From NCBI GenBank assembly GCA_964572845.1, contig CAZNFX010000002.1, positions 62,001 to 126,000 on the forward strand: a DNA stretch of 64,000 nucleotides. The letters run 5' to 3'. This DNA comes from Bin55 sp964572845 (GTDB lineage Bacteria; Pseudomonadota; Gammaproteobacteria; Pseudomonadales; Azotimanducaceae). A model generated the notes under the pieces. The model worked only from the letters and a program-made list of their open reading frames with translations. It was not told the origin of the DNA and made no database searches. Made by a program: the position numbers and the translations under genes. Each line of letters starts with the position of its first letter. The first letter of the stretch is position 1. This document shows positions 45,194-53,400 of the stretch, in pieces.

Positions 45194-45808
45194 ATCGGTC
45201 TCCGACGATCCGTGAAAGCAGTGCGTGCAAATGCTTTCAAATTTGTGAAATCATAGGGCGTTCATTTTGAATTACGAAGTCAAGAGTGGGAGTCTGGCTT
45301 TTCGATCTGACACGGGCGAGGCTGAAATGTCTCGTCGTCCAGTAGCCGGCTCACCAGCTTGCAGCGCAGCTCCGCAATGAACTTGCCGCTGTGAACAGGC
45401 CTATGTGATCCCATTTTTGAGAATCTCATCCATCTAGCGTCAATTGTCATTTCGATTTCGCCTATCTCATGCCACGCGGCAACGCCTTCCCGGCTGTCTC
45501 ACAAATCGTTTCCCTTAGGCGATTCGGGAGGTTGAAATCCACTCCTTGGATTTGTCAGAGATGAGACATGTAAGCAATAAGAGCCCCGTTAGGAGTCCTT
45601 GCTGAGAAGAGTGAATTGCGACTTTAGAGACAACTGAGTAGAGCATCGGGTGCTTCAGAACGCTGCTAGCAATATTGCGGTGCCTAATGCGTTGGCTCGA
45701 TATAGCACGTGTACAAGCAAGCACTTCGATCGAGTCAATCGTCAGCAGATCGGCAACCTTCATGCAACTCGATCCAATCGGATTACAGTCTTAACAGCAA
45801 TCTCGGTT
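45194..45808. other. Spacer of 615 bp with at most a short remnant frame
   Basis: No convincing gene was found. On the minus strand a 56-codon frame (45280-45450) reads MTIDARWMRFSKMG at its start and continues with HSGKFIAELRCKLVSRLLDDE, which looks protein-like but is too short to assign. It could be a remnant of a larger gene, because the same frame continues upstream without a start until about 45480. It has no Trp-rich run and so is not a convincing trp leader peptide. The 82-codon frame at 45515-45763 has unnatural composition. Confidence 0.4.
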
Positions 45809-46390
45809 TTATTCCTCTCGTTCGTTAGACTCCTCATGGGTTCCTACTTTGGATTCTTGATCCATCGCTGAATTTAGCTCATCAACCTGCTCCATCTTTG
45901 ACTTGAGCTCGTCAAGCTGCTCAAGAAGAGCTTGTGTTGCTCTATCGTAGTCGCGTTCGTGGTTGGCAGAGCAGAGATGGGTGTAAAGTACTTCAACGTC
46001 CTTTTCGTCTCTTTCGATCTTGCGAGCTTTTGCAAATACCACGAAGCGGTTGCCGACGACAAATGGATAACCACAAGTTGGCACATCTAATGCGGTCAAA
46101 ACGGTCTTCTTGGTTGCGTCTGTACCTTTCCACACTTTATCCAAATCGAGCTCAACTTCCACGGTTGAAAGATAGTCTTGCTCGCCCCATTTGATGCGTC
46201 GTTCATCCTCTATTTGATCAACTCGCAAGACTTCTCCGGAAAATACCACATCAGAATTCTGAAAGTCTGCCTCTACCGTTGGAAAATCGCACTTGCAGGA
46301 CCATGCGCTAAATGCACATAGCAGTAGCAGCAAACTGAGAATTGCAGAAACAAGCCTTGCGTGCCTGTTAGTCGTATGCTGATTTGTCAT
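45809..46390 (-). CDS. Secreted NTR-like cysteine-rich protein, tandem copy 1
   Basis: A 193-residue exported protein. The ATG at 46390 gives a good signal peptide (LVSAILSLLLLLCAFSAWS); an upstream ATG at 46444 is less likely. The mature protein begins CKCDFPTVEADF and continues with DVVFSGEVLRVD, VELDLDKVWKG, a Cys in VPTCGYPFVVGNRFVVFAKA and LCSAN. This order (N-terminal Cys, VFxGxV, hxxxKGxxG-like, FVVGxxYLVF) is that of the netrin/TIMP-like NTR fold. The C-terminus is a charged helix (LLEQLDELKSKMEQ) with an acidic end. It is 155 bp from a paralogue on the same strand. Confidence 0.78.
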   Translation of the reverse strand: MTNQHTTNRHARLVSAILSLLLLLCAFSAWSCKCDFPTVEADFQNSDVVFSGEVLRVDQIEDERRIKWGEQDYLSTVEVELDLDKVWKGTDATKKTVLTALDVPTCGYPFVVGNRFVVFAKARKIERDEKDVEVLYTHLCSANHERDYDRATQALLEQLDELKSKMEQVDELNSAMDQESKVGTHEESNEREE

Positions 46391-46599
46391 GTTGGGATTG
46401 AGTAGGATTGAGGTTGATTTCAATTGGTTTGTAGAGCGATACATACTTGCAGATCAACCTCGATAGAAACTGTCGTTAGACTCTTTAAACATGCCAAGAG
46501 TTTCGAGTCGTTCGAGTTAACACAGGCAAGTGGTTGGAATTAAGCGGAGGTTTAACAAGTAGGGCGAATCGGCGATTGAATCCGATTGCATTGGTTGGG

Positions 46600-47157
46600 T
46601 TAAGCCTCTTGATCAGCGACGTCTTGGTCGCGAACTTCTTCATTCTCCATTTGCATGTTCGACTTGAGAGCGTCGAGTTGCTTGAAGAGACCCTCGGTTA
46701 CCGATGAGTCGTCGAGCTTCTTGTTTGCGGAACATCCGTCTGTGTAATAGTGCTCAGAGACGTCGCTACCTGAAGTGTCTTGCTGTGTATTGGCGAATAT
46801 CACATAGCGGTCTCCAACAGAAAATCGCATGATTGCACAAATAAACCCATAATCGCTGGAAGGAGTAGTAATCGCAATCGTGTCGCCGTCTACTCCTTTC
46901 CATTTCCTATCCAGTTTGAAATGGACAGTCAGTGTTGCGTCTTCGCTCGACTGGACGGATTCTTTACTTTGTTCCTCCTCTTTGTCATCAACTGCCGAGA
47001 CTGTTCCTGCGAACACAACATCGTTTGCCTGAAAATCCTCTTCTACTGTTGGAATTGCACATCGTGCCCATGAACTGAGAGCAAAAAGTAGTAGTAACAC
47101 ACTGCAAGCCAGTGAGGCATTGCTCGATAAACTCTTCTTCACGTTCAAAATATCCAT
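46600..47157 (-). CDS. Secreted NTR-like cysteine-rich protein, tandem copy 2
   Basis: A 185-residue paralogue of the preceding gene with signal peptide (SLACSVLLLLFALSSWA). It shares the same layout: RCAIPTVEEDF, DVVFAGTVSAVD, HFKLDRKWKGVDGD, FICAIMRFSVGDRYVIFANT, DGCSAN and the C-terminal LFKQLDALKSNMQ helix with acidic tail. Identity with copy 1 is moderate, so the duplication is not recent. The mature Cys residues probably form disulfides in the periplasm or outside the cell. Its start is preceded after about 45 bp by a perfect palindrome at 47201-47222. The function is unknown. Confidence 0.78.
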   Translation of the reverse strand: MDILNVKKSLSSNASLACSVLLLLFALSSWARCAIPTVEEDFQANDVVFAGTVSAVDDKEEEQSKESVQSSEDATLTVHFKLDRKWKGVDGDTIAITTPSSDYGFICAIMRFSVGDRYVIFANTQQDTSGSDVSEHYYTDGCSANKKLDDSSVTEGLFKQLDALKSNMQMENEEVRDQDVADQEA

Positions 47158-47200
47158 GCTCTGAATCCGTTTCAGACAGGCTCCAGCCCCTACCGATATG

Positions 47201-47222
47201 TCAAGAATGTTACCATTCTTGA
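47201..47222. promoter_or_regulatory. Perfect 9-bp inverted repeat upstream of the NTR-like genes
   Basis: TCAAGAATG and CATTCTTGA are separated by TTAC. The centre lies about 54 bp upstream of the ATG at 47157 (minus strand). A TTGACA-like -35 hexamer on the minus strand overlaps its left arm. This placement fits an operator for the NTR-like genes. There is no U-tract, so a terminator is less likely. Confidence 0.4.
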
Positions 47223-47587
47223 TCTATATAGCCAAGTTGAGAACAGCCGACTCATCGTGTCTTTCGCGCGCTCACGTTGGATGTGAGTTGCAGCAACAAT
47301 CTGCAATAAATGCTGTCTTGCCCCAATTGGATTGAAACTACTTCCTAAGACTCCGTCAGTGTCGATTAGTTTCTAGTCACAAGTTCCTGATTCACGCGAC
47401 TACGCTCTCAGCACTGGCTAAGCGAATGGGCACGCTAACCCAATCTCCCTCCTCCCCTGGGTTCAATACGATTCAATCGGTGTCGACAATGTTGTTGGAG
47501 TAGTCTTGAAAAGACAATCATATGATAGGGTATACTTCATGATTCAAAGAGCTGAATGGAATGTCATTATCAAATGATGACTGCTCC
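47223..47587. other. AT-leaning spacer of 365 bp without gene
   Basis: No coding frame with a start and ribosome-binding site was found. The region presumably holds the promoters for the NTR-like genes (minus strand) and the toxin-antitoxin-like operon (plus strand). Confidence 0.4.
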
Positions 47588-47971
47588 ATGAAGCGTATTG
47601 ACATCCAAGTATTGAATATGAGCATTAGGAAATCGATTCGTCGTCAATTGATCACCCTTGCGCGGCGCTCGCGAGCTAGAGAAGTTCTTTGGTCTGCTTC
47701 AGCACCAATCGACTGAAGACCTCACACAGTTCGAAATCCCCACGGCGAACTGTACCGGTACTTCAATGATGCCAGTGCATGGGAACTCATTGCATCGAGA
47801 TTGGAGGAAGGTTGCTGCGTAGAGGAAGTCCTCATGTTCAGACCAAGAGGGTCGAAGGCGTACGTCATGTTGTTGCAAATCGATCCTAGCGATAGGCCGG
47901 TGTATGCAAAAGTTCAATTAGGAGCAGGCAAGATATTTGGTAGGAGTTTCCATTACTCGACAAGACACTAG
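47588..47971 (+). pseudogene. Toxin-like gene interrupted by an in-frame TGA
   Basis: From the ATG at 47588 to the TAG at 47969 one continuous reading frame of about 127 codons exists except for a single TGA at 47714-47716. The first part reads RQLITLARRSRAREVLWSAS; after the stop it continues HGELYRYFNDASAWELIAS, EEVLMFRPRGSKAYVMLLQ and ends VYAKVQLGAGKIFGRSFHYS. The C-terminal pattern (strand, YxKxQLGxGKxxGRSFHYS) recalls small MqsR- or RelE-sized toxins encoded before YgiT/MqsA-type antitoxins (my recollection, not verified). After the TGA there is no ATG, GTG or TTG before the conserved part. It lies 12 nt upstream of the zinc-finger-HTH gene. The likely reading is a nonsense-inactivated toxin. 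Confidence 0.6.
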
Positions 47972-47983
47972 GGAGTCTTTACC

Positions 47984-48541
47984 TTGAATTCAACACACTC
48001 GCACGACTCGTCAGAGCTAATAACATCGGGCGGCTACAACACATGCCCAAGCTGTGAAGCATGTGAACTAACCTGTTCGATACAGCACATCGAGTTTGAA
48101 TATGGCAGCGGCGACTCAGCGGTTCTACTCAATGCCGAAGTTCCCATTTACTACTGTGCAATCTGCGATATTCACATTCTTGACTACAAAGCAGAGGAAA
48201 TCAAACACAACACGCTGTGTGCGCACTTCGGTGTCCTCAATCCAGCCGACATCGTCCAGCTGCGCAAATCCTACGGAATGTCCAGAGCTGAGTTCGCTCG
48301 AATATTGGGTGTTGGTGAAGCATCACTCAATCGATGGGAAAAAGGCATCAACATTCAAAACTATGCGAACGATCGCTATCTTCGCCTCTTGCAAGATCCC
48401 AACACAATGGCCCGACTCAAGAAGCTGGTCGCAGGCCAGAGGAACAATACAGGTACTCAAACGCCCGCGTTTCGTTGTTTGTCGTTGAACTCAGCAGTTA
48501 TGGACAGGCAACGAGAGTTTCAACTTAGGCTATCGATTTAG
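47984..48541 (+). CDS. MqsA/YgiT-type zinc-finger and HTH protein
   Basis: A 185-residue protein with an N-terminal zinc site formed by two CxxC pairs (NTCPSCEAC and YYCAICD), separated by a beta-rich segment, as in MqsA and YgiT-type zinc-finger proteins. A C-terminal Xre-like helix-turn-helix follows (LRKSYGMSRAEFARILGVG, LNRWEKG). In MqsRA the antitoxin binds the toxin with its zinc domain and operator DNA with the HTH. The start is a TTG at 47984 with GGGAG 8 nt upstream. Its stop shares one base with the GTG start of the following ATPase gene, so the two are translationally coupled. Confidence 0.85.
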   Translation: MNSTHSHDSSELITSGGYNTCPSCEACELTCSIQHIEFEYGSGDSAVLLNAEVPIYYCAICDIHILDYKAEEIKHNTLCAHFGVLNPADIVQLRKSYGMSRAEFARILGVGEASLNRWEKGINIQNYANDRYLRLLQDPNTMARLKKLVAGQRNNTGTQTPAFRCLSLNSAVMDRQREFQLRLSI

Positions 48542-49389
48542 TGATCGTCGCTACCTTCTATTCCTATAAGGGTGGTGTCGGTCGCACGATGGCACTTGTC
48601 AACTGTGGAGTAGAACTCGCGCGGCGAGGCAAGAAGGTCTTATTGGTCGATTTTGATCTCCGGGCACCTGGACTGAGTTCCTTCTCAGTGCTAGGAGTGA
48701 GTGCGAGTGCACGAGGAGTCACCGACTTCGTACGCGATTTCTTGAACACCAACCAGTCACCTGATGTCGCAAGCTACATTTCGCATTGCCCGGCCACCCG
48801 TTTCCGTGGTGGAGAAGTGGCGGTCATGTCTGCAGGGTCAGGAGCATGCAAATCTAAGAAGCAGTCCGTTGAAGTTGACTGGAACGAACTCTATAGCCAT
48901 AGACATGGTTTCCTCCTCCTCGAGGATCTCAAGGAACAATGGCGAAGAGTGATCGAACCGGACTTTGTGCTCGTCGACTGTCAATCGGGTCATTCGGACA
49001 TAGGGAGCATTTGTACTCGCCAGCTCCCTGAGCTGGTCGTATTGTTTTACCTTCCGAACGGCGAGAACTTGGCTGGCATCAAGCGGACGGTTGACAACAT
49101 CAGGTTGCAATCGCAGGAACAAAACAGCAATGCGATACGACTTTCCTTTGCAATGTCCAACATTCCGGACCTGGACGAAGACTCCTCAACACTGAACAAG
49201 ACCCTAAAGCAATTTCAAGACCTCATGCACGCCACCGAACCTTTGATCACTATCCATAGATACCACAGCATTTCATTGTTGAGTCAAGCCGTTTTTGCAA
49301 TTGACCGGCCCAAAAGCAGACTTGCAGAGGAGTATCGAAACCTTGCGGACATGATCGAAGAACAGAGCGTGAATCGTCAAACTGATTGA
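48541..49389 (+). CDS. KGGVGR-type MinD/ParA-like ATPase
   Basis: A 282-residue P-loop ATPase. The N-terminus has FYSYKGGVGRTMALVN, the KGGVGR variant of the deviant Walker A, then VLLVDFDLRAPGLSSF (switch) and VLVDCQSGHSD (Walker B-like). KGGVGR ATPases are often found in predicted conflict or signalling systems next to effector or HTH genes (established in comparative genomics). The gene starts at a GTG overlapping the upstream zinc-finger-HTH gene by one base. No other domain (TPR, TIR, CHAT) is fused. It is the last gene of the operon; the next gene is convergent 165 bp away. A role in controlling the upstream factor is inference. Confidence 0.85.
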   Translation: MIVATFYSYKGGVGRTMALVNCGVELARRGKKVLLVDFDLRAPGLSSFSVLGVSASARGVTDFVRDFLNTNQSPDVASYISHCPATRFRGGEVAVMSAGSGACKSKKQSVEVDWNELYSHRHGFLLLEDLKEQWRRVIEPDFVLVDCQSGHSDIGSICTRQLPELVVLFYLPNGENLAGIKRTVDNIRLQSQEQNSNAIRLSFAMSNIPDLDEDSSTLNKTLKQFQDLMHATEPLITIHRYHSISLLSQAVFAIDRPKSRLAEEYRNLADMIEEQSVNRQTD

Positions 49390-49554
49390 TCTAAAACAGC
49401 GAAACGTTCTAACCGAGAGATGGCGATAGTCAGATTATGACTTGCACATCAAAAACCGTCTCTTGTCAACTGCTTTATTCTTGCATCCGAGAAGAATGAA
49501 GGGCAACGCCTCAAGATTAACGAGACGCTTCAATTGTTGGTTGGCCAATGGAAC

Positions 49555-50772
49555 CTAGTAGCCTGAGGACTGTTGACCGCCTTGGGGATTGACCGTTTCG
49601 GTCAGTTCCTTGTCTGCTGCAATCACGGTATTCCCTATGCGGTTCAGCATCAAGCTTTCGACTTCGTAGAACTCGCGCATAGTCAGTTGATTGACGACAT
49701 CGCTCTTCAGGTATTGTCGATAGGATCCGGTAGTGTCGAAAAACGGCATCATGAAGTGCGGAATGATGGCTTGCAACATAGCGCCACGCAGCCGGTTTGT
49801 ACGATTCACGCCCGCACGATGCCAGGTTCTGGCATCGTAGAGAATGATGCTCCCAGCAGGCGCGTCCACAATATCTGCGTCCGGACCGTTGTAAGGCAGT
49901 CCGTGTTCCTTTCTATATCCGCGCGGGAAGTACATGGTTCCTGTTCCCCACTCTGATGGAGGTCCCCGGTGCAGTTTGCTAGAACCCAGCTTGAAGGCGG
50001 TTGCACCTCCCTCTTTGGTGAAGGGAGAAATGCATATGTTGCGCTGAACTCCAAGAACTAGCTCTTGCGCACTATGTATCGGCACTCGACCGCTGGTCCC
50101 TTCTCGAGCGATACCCCAGAGATAAGGGAAGTCCGAGTGCCAGCCCTGCACATCGCGCTCGCCATCGTCAGGACTCAAGATCGCCAGACTGGGAGAATGG
50201 GCGAATCTGATTTGATTCGTACCCATGTATTCGCGCGTGACCCATAGCGACACTGGTTCCGCGGCGGTTTGACCGACAGCAACATGCTGTGCAATAGGAT
50301 TGTGTCTATTGGGTACATCCTGCCCTTCGTACATGCCTGTCCCTGACACCTTCTCGAGACCATCGACCACTTCTGGTCGGAGAATTGACGTCATGCACAC
50401 CCAGCCGTGCTCGTGCATGTGACTTAGATAGGTAGACGGGAGTTGAGCGGGGCCTCTGACAATACTCAATTCACAAGCCTTGCCGCTTGGGTCGTCGTCG
50501 TTCTTTACCAGCTCGCCGCGATGGGTTGCATTGACTTTTCCGGATTCAGACGAAGCTACAACGACTGTCTCACCACTCGCCACGTGGCGAAACTCAGTTC
50601 CGCCGTTTAAGGATTCCCAAACAATTTGATCGTCGCCGACGCAGGAAATGCACAACTCACCACTGTCATTGACGGCTAAATACGCACCATCTTCAAACTC
50701 CAGGTAACTGAAGAATCGTTCCGGCTCTTCGAATTTTGTAACCTTTTCGGCAAATTGCTCTTCGTTCGGCAT
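49555..50772 (-). CDS. Phytanoyl-CoA dioxygenase-family protein with canonical HxD motif
   Basis: A 405-residue protein. The first 100 residues form an additional beta-rich domain (AYLAVNDSGELCISCVGDD) not seen in short PhyH proteins. The dioxygenase part follows, with HMHEHGWVCMTSILRPE, the iron ligands His and Asp in GWHSDFPYLWG, GGATAFKLGSSKLHRG, and the distal His in TWHRAGVN with the 2-oxoglutarate Arg in NRLRGAM. Oxidation of a CoA-ester or lipid substrate is the family role. It lies 15 nt downstream of the DUF35 gene and is likely the last gene of the thiolase-DUF35-PhyH operon. Confidence 0.87.
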   Translation of the reverse strand: MPNEEQFAEKVTKFEEPERFFSYLEFEDGAYLAVNDSGELCISCVGDDQIVWESLNGGTEFRHVASGETVVVASSESGKVNATHRGELVKNDDDPSGKACELSIVRGPAQLPSTYLSHMHEHGWVCMTSILRPEVVDGLEKVSGTGMYEGQDVPNRHNPIAQHVAVGQTAAEPVSLWVTREYMGTNQIRFAHSPSLAILSPDDGERDVQGWHSDFPYLWGIAREGTSGRVPIHSAQELVLGVQRNICISPFTKEGGATAFKLGSSKLHRGPPSEWGTGTMYFPRGYRKEHGLPYNGPDADIVDAPAGSIILYDARTWHRAGVNRTNRLRGAMLQAIIPHFMMPFFDTTGSYRQYLKSDVVNQLTMREFYEVESLMLNRIGNTVIAADKELTETVNPQGGQQSSGY

Positions 50773-50787
50773 TTCTTTCGTTCTTGT

Positions 50788-51231
50788 CTAGGGCTGGTTG
50801 GCGGCCTTCCATTGCACCAACGTATACGGATTTTCGTCGTCGGCATGGTGCTCAAACACCGCTTCGACAGAACTCCCAATTCTCACTTCCTGCATTGGAT
50901 CGCCTAGGAGATTGCCGACCATACGCGCTCCATTGCAATTGGGAAGTTCGACCAATACGACAATGTAGGGGCCCTGCTCGGCAAGTGCTGGATGCACAGG
51001 GTGCCACACTCGTTCATAACTGTATATGAAACCGAGAGGAGGGATTTCTTCAAATACGAGGTTTTCGCTGCAGCAGCGGTGGCAAGTCCATTCTGGTCCC
51101 CACTGATAAGCACCGCAATCGGAGCACCGTTGAATTACCAGCTTTTCCTCTTTGGCAGCGTTCCAATAATCCGCATCGAGTCCGTCGGGCGACGGCACTG
51201 GCCTGGGGAGACCGGGATTCAAATAGCTCAT
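50788..51231 (-). CDS. DUF35 zinc-ribbon/OB-fold protein, partner of a thiolase-like enzyme
   Basis: A 147-residue DUF35 protein. An N-terminal helix (GLDADYWNAAKEEKLVIQRC) leads into a zinc ribbon with CSDCGAYQWGPEWTCHRC and then an OB-fold domain. DUF35 proteins form complexes with thiolase-like proteins or acyl-CoA hydratases, for example in steroid side-chain retro-aldol cleavage. The start overlaps the thiolase stop by four bases (ATGA), strong support for such a complex. Confidence 0.92.
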   Translation of the reverse strand: MSYLNPGLPRPVPSPDGLDADYWNAAKEEKLVIQRCSDCGAYQWGPEWTCHRCCSENLVFEEIPPLGFIYSYERVWHPVHPALAEQGPYIVVLVELPNCNGARMVGNLLGDPMQEVRIGSSVEAVFEHHADDENPYTLVQWKAANQP

Positions 51232-52406
51232 AGTGTCGCCTCGGATCCAAATATGGAAGAACTTACCGGTGTGACCATGGGTCCAGACGCCACAAGCGAA
51301 ACATCGACATTCGGCACTTGGTTGGTCGATTCTCCCCGGAGTTGACGGACAGCTTCAATGTTCAAGCCCAGGCCGTGCATATAGCATTCAGCTAGGTTCC
51401 CGCCACTCGTGTTGATCGGCATCCGTCCGCTCGGAGCGATCAGGTTCTCCTTGGTGCAAAAGGTGTTGCACTCGTCCGGTTCGCAGAAATTGTGCTCGAC
51501 TATGCTCATAAGTACGCCACCCGTGAAGTTCTCGTACACCTGAGCTACGTTGACATCGTTCGGTCCTACTTTGGCCATGTCATAGAGTCTAGGTACCGTG
51601 GTCTTGAAGGTTGACGTTGCGTAATCGGGAGTGTTGTGCACGCTAGCACCGGCGCGGTAATGCGAACCGGAGACAGCGCTTAGAACATAAGTGGGCGTAT
51701 GTGGAAAATCCCTTGCGCGTTCAGCCGGAACTAGCACCATGGCGGCTGCGCCGTCGTTCTCTTGGCAACAGTCGAAGAGGTGAAACGGTTCTACGATCCA
51801 ACGCGACGAATCGTACTTTTCCTCGTCCAGCGGCCGACCATGCATGACCGCACGGGGATTGTTTTGCGCATGATGGTAGGAGGCGAGCGAAATCGCGCGC
51901 AGAGCTTCCTGCTTGACGCCGTGCTCATACATGAAACGATTGACCTTCATGGCGAACGATTGCGCGGGAGACATCAATCCGTAGGGAACTGTCAATGCGC
52001 CGCCACCAGCAACTACGTTGCTGCGAGGTCCCTGGCCAAAGCGTCCGAACTGGCCCTGGGCTAGAGCTCGGAACACGACAACACATTCCGCCATGCCGGT
52101 GGCGATCGCGGCAGCCGCGTTCGCTATCGCGCCGGAACCACCGCCACCACCGCCTCCCCACTGCATGTTGGAGAATCGCAAGTCGTCGCATCCCAATGCG
52201 TTTGCAAGTCGAGAGGGATCGCTGCGGTCATTGGAGAAGGACGCGAATCCATCGACTTTCTTTGGTGAGATTCCAGCATCCTTGCAGGCGGAAATCACGG
52301 CTTTGAGAGCTAGTTTGAATTCTGCGTCGGGTGATTGTCCCCTCTTGTAGTAAGGAGTTTCGCCTACTCCAACGACAGCCACTTTGCCGCGAACGGTTCT
52401 CTCCAT
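51228..52406 (-). CDS. Thiolase-like protein of the SCPx/Ltp group
   Basis: A 392-residue thiolase-fold protein starting at the ATG at 52406 with GGGAGG upstream; the frame extends further upstream but into divergent maoC-like sequence. GKVAVVGVGETPYYKRG opens the protein. At the nucleophile loop it reads MQWGGGGGGGSGAIANA, where a classical thiolase has Cys. The C-terminal signature is NTSGGNLAECYMHGLG. Loss of the Cys and coupling to a DUF35 gene point to the Ltp-type, which catalyses retro-aldol C-C cleavage of CoA esters rather than thiolysis (inference). It is divergent from a MaoC-family hydratase. Confidence 0.9.
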   Translation of the reverse strand: MERTVRGKVAVVGVGETPYYKRGQSPDAEFKLALKAVISACKDAGISPKKVDGFASFSNDRSDPSRLANALGCDDLRFSNMQWGGGGGGGSGAIANAAAAIATGMAECVVVFRALAQGQFGRFGQGPRSNVVAGGGALTVPYGLMSPAQSFAMKVNRFMYEHGVKQEALRAISLASYHHAQNNPRAVMHGRPLDEEKYDSSRWIVEPFHLFDCCQENDGAAAMVLVPAERARDFPHTPTYVLSAVSGSHYRAGASVHNTPDYATSTFKTTVPRLYDMAKVGPNDVNVAQVYENFTGGVLMSIVEHNFCEPDECNTFCTKENLIAPSGRMPINTSGGNLAECYMHGLGLNIEAVRQLRGESTNQVPNVDVSLVASGPMVTPVSSSIFGSEATL

Positions 52407-52511
52407 CGTATTTCGCCTCCCTTCTATGCAGATTGTTGTTCGTGGGCGGATCTGCGCAACACTAGTCCACGCAATCTGGCTAGAATTGACGATTTTACGG
52501 AATTGATTGCC

Positions 52512-53351
52512 ATGCCAATAAATCCCAACGCAGTAGGTGCGAAGGGCAGTCCGGCTACTCGAAGCTGGAGTTCCAAAGACGCATTGTTGTATGCGGTCGG
52601 AGTAGGTGCCGGTACCGACGAACTCCAATTCACTACTGAGAACACCCGCGATTTGGCGCAGCGTGTGCTGCCCACCTTCGCAGTGATTATTGGCGGCGGA
52701 GGTGTTCCGATGAATGCTGTGGGCAGCTTCAACCCCGCGCTGATGGTTCACGGCGAACAGAGCATTGAATTGTTCGACGAAATCCCCGCGGACGGCGAAG
52801 TGGAAAGCCTTGGAACGATTGCCGCGATTTGGGACAAGGGCAATGCGGCGGTCGTCGAGACGGAGTCTCAATCTGTCAACAAGGCAACGGGAGAACCGTT
52901 GTTCAAGACCAGGTCTGCCATGTTCCTTCGTGGAGAAGGTGGATGGGGCGGAGATCGTGGATCGGGACAAAAGGTGGAGTTTCCCGATGCCGAACCGACC
53001 CACAAGGTCACGTATGCTACCCGTGCGGATCAAGCGTTGACCTATCGGCTGTCAGGCGACCGCAATCCTTTGCATACCGATCCCAAATTTGCAGCATTGG
53101 GAGGCTTCGAGCAACCCATCTTGCATGGTCTTTGCACTTACGGATTTACGGGAAGAGCACTATTGCACACACTTTGTGGGAGCGATCCTTCGAGATTCCG
53201 CAGTATGTCTGGCCGTTTCTCGCGACCCGTGATACCCGGTGACAGCTTGACTGTCTCAATGTGGGTAGATGGCGACCAAGCATTGTTCAGTACGCAAAAC
53301 GAAAGAGGAGACACCGTTCTCGACCAGGGGATTTGTCGATTCGATGCGTAA
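52512..53351 (+). CDS. MaoC-family enoyl-CoA hydratase
   Basis: A 279-residue double hot-dog protein of the MaoC/peroxisomal hydratase type. The N-terminal half holds the substrate-binding hot dog (GTDELQFTTENTRDLAQRVLPTFAVI split over it) and the C-terminal half has the catalytic motif YRLSGDRNPLHTDPKFA, the (R)-hydratase Asp/His pair, followed by PILHGLCTYGFTGRALL. The expected reaction is hydration of a trans-2-enoyl-CoA to the 3-hydroxyacyl-CoA. The ATG at 52512 is used. The gene diverges from the thiolase gene across 105 bp, so the two operons are probably co-regulated. Confidence 0.93.
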   Translation: MPINPNAVGAKGSPATRSWSSKDALLYAVGVGAGTDELQFTTENTRDLAQRVLPTFAVIIGGGGVPMNAVGSFNPALMVHGEQSIELFDEIPADGEVESLGTIAAIWDKGNAAVVETESQSVNKATGEPLFKTRSAMFLRGEGGWGGDRGSGQKVEFPDAEPTHKVTYATRADQALTYRLSGDRNPLHTDPKFAALGGFEQPILHGLCTYGFTGRALLHTLCGSDPSRFRSMSGRFSRPVIPGDSLTVSMWVDGDQALFSTQNERGDTVLDQGICRFDA

Positions 53352-53400
53352 CGAGATCAATTGATGTAATAATCTGCGAATTACGTTTGGGAGGAACGCA

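Noticed and set aside
45280..45450. Possible trp leader peptide or small gene upstream of trpE(G)
   Set aside because: The 56-codon frame has a single Trp codon and no attenuator-type hairpins were visible; it is kept only as a remark in the spacer entry.
45515..45763. 82-codon minus-strand frame in the spacer after trpE(G)
   Set aside because: No start signal and no protein-like pattern.
47714..47716. Selenocysteine reading of the in-frame TGA in the toxin-like gene
   Set aside because: I saw no hairpin immediately downstream resembling a bacterial SECIS element, and no selenoprotein family fits; a nonsense mutation is simpler.
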